This document shows positions 15,721-24,362 of a DNA stretch of 64,000 nucleotides, one piece after another. The DNA is taken from the NCBI RefSeq assembly GCF_001435445.1, contig NZ_AZDH01000027.1, forward strand, positions 1-64,000. Reading direction: 5' to 3'. Under the pieces are notes generated by a model, which did no database searches, was not told where the DNA came from, and worked only from the letters and a program-made list of their open reading frames with translations. Position 1 is the first letter of the stretch. Each line of letters begins with the position of its first letter. The stretch comes from Companilactobacillus kimchii DSM 13961 = JCM 10707 (GTDB lineage: Bacteria; Bacillota; Bacilli; Lactobacillales; Lactobacillaceae). The position numbers and the translations under genes are program-made.

Positions 15721-18411
15721 CTATTTGTCAGCACGGCGTTGAAAGAACTTAACAACTTCAACAATAAGTACCATCAAGACACCAGCACCTAAAACAATTG
15801 ACCATTGTAACAAATTCAACTCTGTTACATGGAATAATCCATTGAAGCCTGGTACTAATATTGTAGCTGCAACCATAATAAATGAAGTGGCGACTCCAAT
15901 ATTAAACATCTTATTCTTGAATGGACGTACTTTGAAAATTGATTGGTAAGTTGATTTAACATTAAATGCATGGAATAACTGAATCAAGGCCAAAGTAGCA
16001 TAAGCCATTGTCAAGGCATCAGCGTGCATAGCAGCATTTGCAGTGTGAACTGGGAATGTAATTGCCAATCCATAAACTCCTAATGTAATCAGACCTTCTA
16101 GAATGCCTTGGTAGACAATCGAGGAACCAATTCCACCACCTAAGAAGCTAGACTTACGACCACGGGGTTTTCGATCCATAATACCTGGTTCTGTAGGTTC
16201 AACACCCAATGCAATTGCTGGGAAAGTATCCGTTGCTAAATTGATCCACAATAGTTGAACTGGAAGTAAAATGTCCCACCCCAACAGTGTCATCATGAAT
16301 AAAGTCAAAACTTCTCCTAAATTAGCTGAAAGTAAATACTGAATCGACTTTTGAATATTTGAGAAGACTTTTCGTCCTTCTTCAACAGCTACGATAATAG
16401 TAGCAAAATTATCATCAGCTAAAACCATGTCAGAAGCACCTTTAGATACTTCGGTACCAGTGATACCCATTCCAATACCGATATCGGCTGACTTCAAAGC
16501 GGGGGCATCATTAACTCCATCCCCTGTCATCGCTACAACTTTACCCTTATCTTGCCAAGCACTAACAATTCTAACTTTGTGTTCCGGTGAGACACGAGCA
16601 TAAACTGAATACTGTTGAACTTTTTTATCAAATTCCTCATCACTTAGTTGATCCAATTGAGCTCCCGTAATAACCGCTGCATCATCACCTGGTTTAATAA
16701 TACCTAATCGTCCGGCAATCGCTTCAGCGGTATCTTGATGATCACCAGTAATCATAATTGGGCGAATGCCAGCCTTCTTAGCATCTGCTACAGCTTGGGC
16801 AGCCTCTGGGCGTTCTGGATCGATCATTCCAATCAATCCGGCAAAAATCAAATCATTTTCGACAGTGTCAGAATCTACTGTTGATGGTATCTGGTCAACG
16901 ATTTTATATCCCATTGCCAAGACTCGTAAAGCCTGAACAGCCATGCCTTTATTCTGTTTCAGAATTTCAGTTTTATCGGCTTCTGTAAAATCACGTACTT
17001 CATCTGGGGTAGCCTGAATCTTAGTAACGCGCTGCAATAACATATCAGGTGCACCTTTTACGGCTACCAGATACTTATTGTTTGGCAGTTGATGAATCGT
17101 TGACATTAATTTACGTTCCGAATCGAATGGTACTTCCGCCACACGCGGCTCTTTAACTAATTCATCCTCTACGTGATAATCATGATCAAAGCCAAATTGT
17201 ACTAGAGCTGTTTCAGTTGGATCACCTACTAGAGTTCCATCACTTTGAATCTTTGTATCGTTACTAAAGGTCATAACCTGTAGAACTTTATCGGCACCCG
17301 AAATTGGTTCTGAGGCATCTTGTAATTTACCGTATTGATAAACTTTCTCCACGGTCATCTTATTTTGTGTTAACGTACCAGTTTTATCCGAAGCAACAAT
17401 TTCTGTACTTCCTAATGTTTCTACAGCTGGCAATTTACGTACCAAAGCTTTTCTTTTGGCCATCCTTGTTGTTCCTAAAGCCAAAATAATTGTAACAATA
17501 GCAGGTAAACCTTCAGGAATAGCAGCAACCGCTAATGAAATTGCTACCAGCAACATATTAATAACCAATTCATTCATTGGTAGACCATCGTGATTATTGA
17601 AGATACCTACAGCAAAAATAACTGCGGCAATAATCAAAATTAGCCATGTCAAAGTTTTTCCCAAAGAATTCAAGTTATCCTGTAATGGTGTTCCGGTATC
17701 TTCAGCTTGGTTAATCATTCCGGCAATTTGTCCAACCTGTGTGTCCATACCAACGCCGACAACAATTCCGACTCCTCGACCATATGTCACATTACTATTC
17801 ATATAGGCCATATTCTTACGATCACCTAAAGGAATATCTTCATCTGCCAACACTTCATCAGACTTTTCTACAGGAACAGATTCACCAGTTAAAGCTGATT
17901 CCTCAATTTTCATGGAAGCTGAATCAAGCAAACGAATATCGGCAGGTACGATATCACCAGCTTCTAGTAAAACTACATCCCCCACAACCAGATTCTCACT
18001 ACTAATGGTTTCTAATTTTCCATTTCGTCTTACGTGAGCTTCTGGAGTCGACATTTCCTTCAAAGCATCAATAGCTTCCTCAGCTTTTGATTCCTGAAAA
18101 ACGCCAAAAACGGCATTGATGATTACAACTGCTAAAATCAGTGCTGCATCGGCCCATTCTTTGGCCACTAATCCAGATATTAGTGCGGCTGCCAGCAAAA
18201 CAATAATCATGAAGTCCTTAAACTGATCTAAGAAACGCTGGACAATATTCTTCCGTTTCCCTTGAGCTAGAGCATTAGGCCCATTTTCTTTCAAGAGCTT
18301 TGCGGCCTGTTGGTCACTTAATCCATCCTCACTAGTTTTAAATTTACTTAGCAAGGATTCCTTACTTAAAGCATAGTATCGAGAAAATCCTCTATCTTCG
18401 ACTTGTTTCAT
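15721..18411 (-). CDS. P2-type cation-transporting ATPase, probably Mn2+ (or Ca2+) exporter
   Basis: An 896-residue P-type ATPase. In order: an N-terminal cation-ATPase domain, the actuator loop TGESVPVEKS, the M4 ion-binding motif PEGLPAIVTI, the phosphorylation site DKTGTLTQN, the nucleotide-site KGAPD, the hinge TGDGVNDAPALK, and six C-terminal membrane helices. This is the SERCA/PMR1-like P2A architecture used for Ca2+ or Mn2+. A yybP-ykoY-type riboswitch, whose ligand is Mn2+, sits in its leader, so Mn2+ efflux is the best inference. GGAAGGG precedes the ATG. It is transcribed alone, with a terminator on the 3' side. Confidence 0.9.
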   Translation of the reverse strand: MKQVEDRGFSRYYALSKESLLSKFKTSEDGLSDQQAAKLLKENGPNALAQGKRKNIVQRFLDQFKDFMIIVLLAAALISGLVAKEWADAALILAVVIINAVFGVFQESKAEEAIDALKEMSTPEAHVRRNGKLETISSENLVVGDVVLLEAGDIVPADIRLLDSASMKIEESALTGESVPVEKSDEVLADEDIPLGDRKNMAYMNSNVTYGRGVGIVVGVGMDTQVGQIAGMINQAEDTGTPLQDNLNSLGKTLTWLILIIAAVIFAVGIFNNHDGLPMNELVINMLLVAISLAVAAIPEGLPAIVTIILALGTTRMAKRKALVRKLPAVETLGSTEIVASDKTGTLTQNKMTVEKVYQYGKLQDASEPISGADKVLQVMTFSNDTKIQSDGTLVGDPTETALVQFGFDHDYHVEDELVKEPRVAEVPFDSERKLMSTIHQLPNNKYLVAVKGAPDMLLQRVTKIQATPDEVRDFTEADKTEILKQNKGMAVQALRVLAMGYKIVDQIPSTVDSDTVENDLIFAGLIGMIDPERPEAAQAVADAKKAGIRPIMITGDHQDTAEAIAGRLGIIKPGDDAAVITGAQLDQLSDEEFDKKVQQYSVYARVSPEHKVRIVSAWQDKGKVVAMTGDGVNDAPALKSADIGIGMGITGTEVSKGASDMVLADDNFATIIVAVEEGRKVFSNIQKSIQYLLSANLGEVLTLFMMTLLGWDILLPVQLLWINLATDTFPAIALGVEPTEPGIMDRKPRGRKSSFLGGGIGSSIVYQGILEGLITLGVYGLAITFPVHTANAAMHADALTMAYATLALIQLFHAFNVKSTYQSIFKVRPFKNKMFNIGVATSFIMVAATILVPGFNGLFHVTELNLLQWSIVLGAGVLMVLIVEVVKFFQRRADK

Positions 18412-18430
18412 TAGTATCCCTTCCTTCTAT

Positions 18431-18470
18431 AAAAAAAGAGACTTGCACGCTAAATATGCGCACAAGTCTC
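18431..18470 (-). terminator. Riboswitch-controlled terminator
   Basis: On the minus strand a 13-bp stem (GAGACTTG...CGC with two non-Watson-Crick positions) is followed by a T7 run, placed between the riboswitch aptamer and the ATPase start. Its first arm includes the 3' end of the aptamer (GAGAC), as expected for a switchable terminator. Confidence 0.8.
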
Positions 18471-18548
18471 ACTAATTAAGACAAAACCAGAGCTACGTCT
18501 TGTTGACGATTTTGTCACAGCAACCTGCAAGTTACTCCCTTGTTGTGA
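18464..18548 (-). ncRNA. yybP-ykoY (Mn2+) riboswitch aptamer
   Basis: On the minus strand the leader contains AGGGAGTAAC, then ATCGTCAACAAGACG, then CTGGTTTTGTC and finally GAGACTTG. These match, in order, the conserved GGGGAGUA, CGUCAAC, CUGG and GAGAC blocks of the yybP-ykoY family. Known members bind Mn2+ and turn on exporters. The switchable terminator follows and then the P-type ATPase. Assignment is by eye; a covariance-model search would settle it. Confidence 0.75.
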
Positions 18549-18552
18549 TTTT

Positions 18553-18581
18553 ATTATAAAGGAATCTAAAAATTAAAGCAA
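18553..18581 (-). promoter_or_regulatory. Promoter of riboswitch-ATPase transcript
   Basis: On the minus strand TTGCTT (18581-18576), a 17-base spacer and a perfect TATAAT (18558-18553) lie directly upstream of the aptamer. Confidence 0.75.
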
Positions 18582-18603
18582 AGGACAAGCTACTTATTTT
18601 TCC

Positions 18604-18636
18604 ATAAAAAAAGATGTTGTGAATATTCACAACATC
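18604..18636 (-). terminator. Terminator of GH25 lysozyme gene
   Basis: A perfect 24-base palindrome (GATGTTGTGAAT and its complement) is followed by a T7 run on the minus strand. Confidence 0.9.
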
Positions 18637-18656
18637 CAAAATAATTTCAAATTTTA

Positions 18657-19913
18657 TTAAGCAATAACATAAGCTGCGTTAACCCATTCGTTAGTAGCAA
18701 CTCGATAATATGTTACGCCATTAACAACCTTAGTTTGATCTACTTTCCATGGTGTGTTATTACCTAAAACTTCAGTAGTAACATCTTTCATTGAACCATC
18801 ACTTTGTAAAGCCTGAAGCTTAACGTATAATCCTGAAGGATTCTTCACCTTAATTACTTTACTACTGCTAGATGAGCTGTTTGAGCCACTATTAGTGGAT
18901 GCAGATACTGAACTGTTTCCAGTTACATAACTTGCAGCAACCCATTCATTTGTAGCAACGCGGTAATATGTTACGCCGTTAACTGATTTAGTTTGATCAG
19001 TTTGCCATGGTGTGTTATTACCTAGAACTTCGGTAGTGACTCTCTTCATTGAGCCATCACTTTGAAGTGCCATGACAGGAACGTAATTACTAGAAGAATT
19101 CTTTACAGTAATTATATCTTTACTTGCACTGGCACTGTTTGAACCACTGTCAGTTGAGGCTGTACTATTTGAACCACTATTGTCCGTTGTAGTTGTCGTA
19201 GTTGTTGAGCTAGAACCTGCTGGTGCTGTATAGCTTGCAAAGTAGTTGTCATACAATTCTGAAACATCAAAGTTTCCATAACTACCATTGAATGTGTATG
19301 AACTTGACCATTGCCATGCATGGTGAGTAGTGTATTCTTCTACACCTGTAGCATTGTATGGATATGCAGCAATCCAACCTTGATCTACTGTCATAGTTGT
19401 ACCAACCCATGAACCCATAGTGTAAATAGCTGAACGATATCCGTACTTAGCAACTTCACTCATAAAGGCTGCGTTATTAGCATCATTTTGAGCTGTTGAT
19501 AAATGTTGTTGTTCTGAACTTTCAACATCAGTTGCTAAAACAGCTCCACTTGGTAAACCATCAGCTTGAGCAATCTTAGCAGCATAGTCAGCTTCGGCCT
19601 TAGCACCACTGACAGTACTGTATCTAGCATAATGATATCCGTTAACATACAAACCAGCAGACTTAGCGGCTGCAATATTACCAGCAGCTGTTGCATCCTT
19701 AAATGATGTACCTTCACTAATTTTAGTAACAATTGCCTTGATACCATAATTATTATGCATATCAGTAAAATTAGAAACGGTCATCGCCCCATTGTTATTG
19801 GACACATCAACCATATCAGCACGTGCAGCTTGGACATCTGTTGCACCCACGAAAAACAAAACTATCGACATTACTGTAGTAAGAGCTACAATAATTCTTC
19901 TTTTCAAAGCCAT
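18657..19913 (-). CDS. Secreted GH25 lysozyme with two C-terminal wall-binding repeats
   Basis: A 418-residue precursor. The signal peptide (MALKRRIIVALTTVMSIVLF..., cleavage probably after VQA) is followed by a GH25 muramidase domain of about 190 residues with the catalytic D in VDVSNNNG, the D-x-E pair in ATDVESSEQQ, and AWQWSSSY near its end. A T/S-rich linker leads to two repeats of about 60 residues, each ending in YYRVATNEWV-AAYV, which resemble SLAP/SH3-like cell wall modules. GH25 enzymes cleave the MurNAc-beta-1,4-GlcNAc bond of peptidoglycan. The ATG at 19913 follows GGAGAAGGG; an in-frame start at 19976 would destroy the signal peptide. A WalR-like box lies upstream. Confidence 0.9.
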   Translation of the reverse strand: MALKRRIIVALTTVMSIVLFFVGATDVQAARADMVDVSNNNGAMTVSNFTDMHNNYGIKAIVTKISEGTSFKDATAAGNIAAAKSAGLYVNGYHYARYSTVSGAKAEADYAAKIAQADGLPSGAVLATDVESSEQQHLSTAQNDANNAAFMSEVAKYGYRSAIYTMGSWVGTTMTVDQGWIAAYPYNATGVEEYTTHHAWQWSSSYTFNGSYGNFDVSELYDNYFASYTAPAGSSSTTTTTTTDNSGSNSTASTDSGSNSASASKDIITVKNSSSNYVPVMALQSDGSMKRVTTEVLGNNTPWQTDQTKSVNGVTYYRVATNEWVAASYVTGNSSVSASTNSGSNSSSSSSKVIKVKNPSGLYVKLQALQSDGSMKDVTTEVLGNNTPWKVDQTKVVNGVTYYRVATNEWVNAAYVIA

Positions 19914-20007
19914 AATTCCCTTCTCCCTTTCGTCGCTATCGCAACAAAACAAATTATAAAGCAGAAATCTTGACAATGAATGAAAGTTACAGTTTTGTTC
20001 ACTGATA

Positions 20008-20024
20008 GTAACTAAACTGTAACA
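20008..20024 (-). promoter_or_regulatory. WalR-like box upstream of lysozyme gene
   Basis: On the minus strand TGTTAC, five bases and AGTTAC match the WalR consensus (two TGTWAH hexamers, 5-base gap) with one mismatch. It also overlaps a 10-bp inverted repeat GTTACAGTTT/AAACTGTAAC (19986-19995 and 20014-20023). WalRK controls autolysins in Firmicutes. Confidence 0.4.
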
Positions 20025-20126
20025 AAAAAAGAAAAAATAACTATTGAATTATTGATAATTTATTTTTGTATTAAATACCAGTTATGTTAATCATAAGTTT
20101 TAAATGGTATGAATGATCAAATAACC

Positions 20127-20163
20127 AAAAAAATCTCTTAGACTTTTTAGTCTAGGAGATTTT
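20127..20163 (-). terminator. Terminator of GH1 operon
   Basis: A 15-bp stem (AAAATCTC-TAGACT arm) with a T4/A4 loop is followed by a T-run on the minus strand, just beyond the GH1 stop codon. Confidence 0.85.
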
Positions 20164-20166
20164 CAT

Positions 20167-21627
<1,461 letters not shown>

Positions 21628-22926
21628 TTAAGCTCCCTTTACAGAAGTGTCAGCATCTATTGAATCATCTGTAACTGTATTTTCTTTTTCAGCTTCCTCA
21701 GCTTGTTCAACCTTTAACTCTTGACGATCTAAAACTTTAAAGAATGGATAATATGCTGCAACAGCAATGATCAATTCAATCAATTGCCAAAGAGATGCAC
21801 GCCAATCGCCACCAGTCATAAGGAATCCACTAATAATTGTAGGTGTTGTCCAAGGAACTTGAGCTACGATCATTCCAATAACACCAAATTTCATAAGATA
21901 ATATGTAATAAATTCAAGAACCATTGGTGTAACAATAAATGGAACCATCAAAGTAGGATTTAAAACGACAGGTAAACCAAACATAATAGGTTCACTGATA
22001 TTAAAGACTGAAGGCATGAATCCTAGATTACGCATAGCCTTGTAACGTTTGCTCTTAGCAGTAAACATACAAAGAACTAGTCCTAAAATGGCACCTGTAC
22101 CACCAATAGTCAATCCAAAATTCAAGAAACCATCGGCAGCAATATGTACTGGAGCATGTCCTTTAGATACGGCATTAATATTAGCTGTTAAGAAACTTAA
22201 GAATACTGGTGTATAAATACTTCCAATTACGTTAGTACCATGAACACCAACAACCCATAAAGCAACAACCAAGAAAATAGCCAATTCAATACCCCAAATG
22301 CTATCTAGTCCGACAACAAGTGGTGAGAAAATCAATTGAATAACTGAATTAATATTTACATGTAACACAACTCTAACTAACCAAACAAGGAACAATGCAA
22401 TTGAACCAGGAATCAAAGATGAAAATGATTTGGCAACTGCAGGTGGAACGGAATCAGGTAATTCAATCGTCCAATTACGGGCAACACAGAAACGAATAAT
22501 TTCACTAGTAATAATACAAATGACAATAGCTGTAAAAATACCACCTGATCCAAGATCGGCCGGATCGATAGTCAGCTTATTGTTCAACATGGCCAATAAG
22601 AATGCAACAGTAGGAATAACTGTTCCTGTCATTGTATCAAGCTTATTAGCCTTAGCTGATTGATAACTAATTCCCATAGCTACAATCAAAGCTAAAATAC
22701 CAAAAGTAACTGTTACAGCAGCATTCAAGTAGCCTGAGATAGGCTTAATAAAATCGGCCCACCAAGTAAATGGCAAATTGGCGACAATCATAAAAATACT
22801 GCCGAAAATAGTAAATGGAATTGTAATAATCATTCCATCACGAAGTACAACCATATACTTCAGATTTCCAAATTTTGCTAAAGCCGGCAAAAATTTATTT
22901 TGGAATCCAGAAATAATACTTTTCAT
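21628..22926 (-). CDS. celB: PTS EIIC, cellobiose/lactose family
   Basis: A 432-residue polytopic EIIC with about ten membrane segments. The central GVHGTNVIGSIYTPVFLSF and the FNISEPIMFGLPVVLNP motif are typical of CelB-type permeases for cellobiose or diacetylchitobiose. The C-terminal tail is long and acidic. AGGAGGG precedes the ATG. The gene pairs with the GH1 enzyme, so beta-glucoside import and phosphorylation are likely; the matching EIIA and EIIB are not in the window. Its promoter carries a cre site and an inverted repeat probably read by the ROK repressor encoded next door. Confidence 0.9.
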   Translation of the reverse strand: MKSIISGFQNKFLPALAKFGNLKYMVVLRDGMIITIPFTIFGSIFMIVANLPFTWWADFIKPISGYLNAAVTVTFGILALIVAMGISYQSAKANKLDTMTGTVIPTVAFLLAMLNNKLTIDPADLGSGGIFTAIVICIITSEIIRFCVARNWTIELPDSVPPAVAKSFSSLIPGSIALFLVWLVRVVLHVNINSVIQLIFSPLVVGLDSIWGIELAIFLVVALWVVGVHGTNVIGSIYTPVFLSFLTANINAVSKGHAPVHIAADGFLNFGLTIGGTGAILGLVLCMFTAKSKRYKAMRNLGFMPSVFNISEPIMFGLPVVLNPTLMVPFIVTPMVLEFITYYLMKFGVIGMIVAQVPWTTPTIISGFLMTGGDWRASLWQLIELIIAVAAYYPFFKVLDRQELKVEQAEEAEKENTVTDDSIDADTSVKGA

Positions 22927-22938
22927 AAATAACCCTCC

Positions 22939-22969
22939 TAGTTAGTTTTTTCATTAAAAGAACTAACTA
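22939..22969. promoter_or_regulatory. Probable ROK-repressor operator (GH1/EIIC promoter)
   Basis: A perfect 9-bp inverted repeat TAGTTAGTT / AACTAACTA separated by 13 bases sits between the promoter and the EIIC ribosome binding site. It resembles XylR-type operators (TTAGTT...AACTAA). A nearly identical element lies upstream of the GH31 gene. Confidence 0.65.
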
Positions 22970-22970
22970 A

Positions 22971-22999
22971 AATGTAACCGTTTTCTAAAAGAACGTCAA
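22971..22999 (-). promoter_or_regulatory. Promoter of EIIC-GH1 operon with overlapping cre
   Basis: On the minus strand TTGACG (22999-22994), a 17-base spacer and TACATT (22976-22971). The spacer and -10 contain a CcpA-type cre, TGTAACCGTTTTCT on the plus strand at 22973-22986. Repression by glucose is therefore likely. Confidence 0.7.
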
Positions 23000-23036
23000 G
23001 TCCTTATTCGAAAATTTATTCGAAATAATTGTAAAT

Positions 23037-23069
23037 AAAAAAGACTAATATCTCTGTATCAGTCCTTTT
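23037..23069 (-). terminator. Terminator of ROK regulator gene
   Basis: An 11-bp stem (AAGGACTGATA/TATTAGTCTTTT) is followed by a T6 run on the minus strand, at the stop of the ROK gene. Confidence 0.8.
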
Positions 23070-23071
23070 CA

Positions 23072-24226
23072 TCACTCACTAACTGTGGGCATAGTTCTAT
23101 TTTTAAATTGTAGGTCGGCGTCTGGAAGTTCTAATATTTCTCTAGTTATCATCGCACAACCGCCCAATAAACTATTACTACTTACACTATCAGAAACTTC
23201 AATATTAAATTCATGATCTACTACTTGCGACAACTCTTTTTCAATACGTTCCATTACTTCAGGAATCGCCCGCAAGACTCGAGAACTTATGACCACCTTT
23301 TCAGGATCAAATAATAAGAAGATATTTTGTAAAATAATAATTATACTAGTTTCAAAATTTTTCAAAACTTCTTGCACAACTTCATCCCCCAAGTCATACC
23401 AACGACGAATATCCGCAATCACTACTGAAGACTGTTTTAAATCCTGAATTTGCTTAAAAATAGCTTGATCAGAACCGACATCTTCTAAAGGCAATGAGCT
23501 TTTATTACCCAAGCCGTAATACTTGGCAGAACCGATTTCTCCAGCTTGACTATTTTTTCCTGAATAAAGTTGACCATTAATGATTGAGCCTACTCCAATT
23601 TGATCAGTTAAACTAAGTGCCACAGCATCCTGAATTGAACCACCTGAAAAATCCTTTATCGCCAAAGCCGCTAGATTAGCCTCATTTTCTAACAATACTG
23701 GCACATTAAATCTACTTTGCAAAATTTGAACCAAATCATACTGAACTAAATCATGATTCATAGCTTTAACAATATGATTGTCCTTAACGACTCCATAAAT
23801 TGCCACAGAAATCCCCATTAAATCAACATTATCAATTGTAGACAATTTAATAGCTTGATACAACGCTAGCAATTGTTTAGATGCATCTTTGCCATCAATG
23901 GGAAACTCCTGGTAATTCACAATACTTCCATCTAACCAATTTGTCATACAACTAATCGTGGTCTGATTAATTTTTGTATTTATAGTATATCCAGCTTGAG
24001 AATTAAAGTTAGTCAAAACTGGCTTACGTCCACCGCTGCGGGTACTATTTCCCTGACCAATGTCATATACCAAATTATCATTAGCCAATTTAGTAAAAAT
24101 ATTGTAGACAGTCGACTTAGTCAATCCCAATTTCTTTGCTACAGCAGCTCGAGAGGTTGGTGTCTGGTTAAACACTTCGCGCAATACATTCAGCTCATTT
24201 ATCCTTCTAATAGTTAATCTATTCAT
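23072..24226 (-). CDS. ROK family transcriptional repressor (XylR/NagC-like)
   Basis: A 384-residue protein. Residues 1-70 form a winged helix-turn-helix (SRAAVAKKLGLTKSTVYNIFTKLANDNLVYD), followed by the linker RSGGRKP and a ROK sugar-kinase-like domain containing LLENEANLAAL and IGVGSIINGQLYSG. The usual cysteine-rich zinc motif (CGCxGCxE) of ROK kinases is absent, consistent with a sensor that does not bind zinc there. GAGAGGG precedes the ATG. It lies between the GH1/EIIC and GH31 units, and matching inverted repeats TTAGTT...AACTAA stand at both promoters, so it probably represses both. The inducer is unknown; glucose, xylose or a phosphorylated sugar are candidates. Confidence 0.85.
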   Translation of the reverse strand: MNRLTIRRINELNVLREVFNQTPTSRAAVAKKLGLTKSTVYNIFTKLANDNLVYDIGQGNSTRSGGRKPVLTNFNSQAGYTINTKINQTTISCMTNWLDGSIVNYQEFPIDGKDASKQLLALYQAIKLSTIDNVDLMGISVAIYGVVKDNHIVKAMNHDLVQYDLVQILQSRFNVPVLLENEANLAALAIKDFSGGSIQDAVALSLTDQIGVGSIINGQLYSGKNSQAGEIGSAKYYGLGNKSSLPLEDVGSDQAIFKQIQDLKQSSVVIADIRRWYDLGDEVVQEVLKNFETSIIIILQNIFLLFDPEKVVISSRVLRAIPEVMERIEKELSQVVDHEFNIEVSDSVSSNSLLGGCAMITREILELPDADLQFKNRTMPTVSE

Positions 24227-24316
24227 TAAACATTCCCTCTCAACGGCTTTAATATAAACAATTTAATAATCCTAATTATATACTACATATGTATAGACCA
24301 GTCAGCAACTATTAGC

Positions 24317-24356
24317 AATAAAAAGACAGATCCATTCTTTAAACGAATCTGCCAAT
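24317..24356 (-). terminator. Possible terminator of GH31 gene
   Basis: A short imperfect stem (CAGAT...ATCTG with flanking matches) is followed on the minus strand by CTTTTTATT. Weak but well placed. Confidence 0.4.
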
Positions 24357-24362
24357 ATAATT

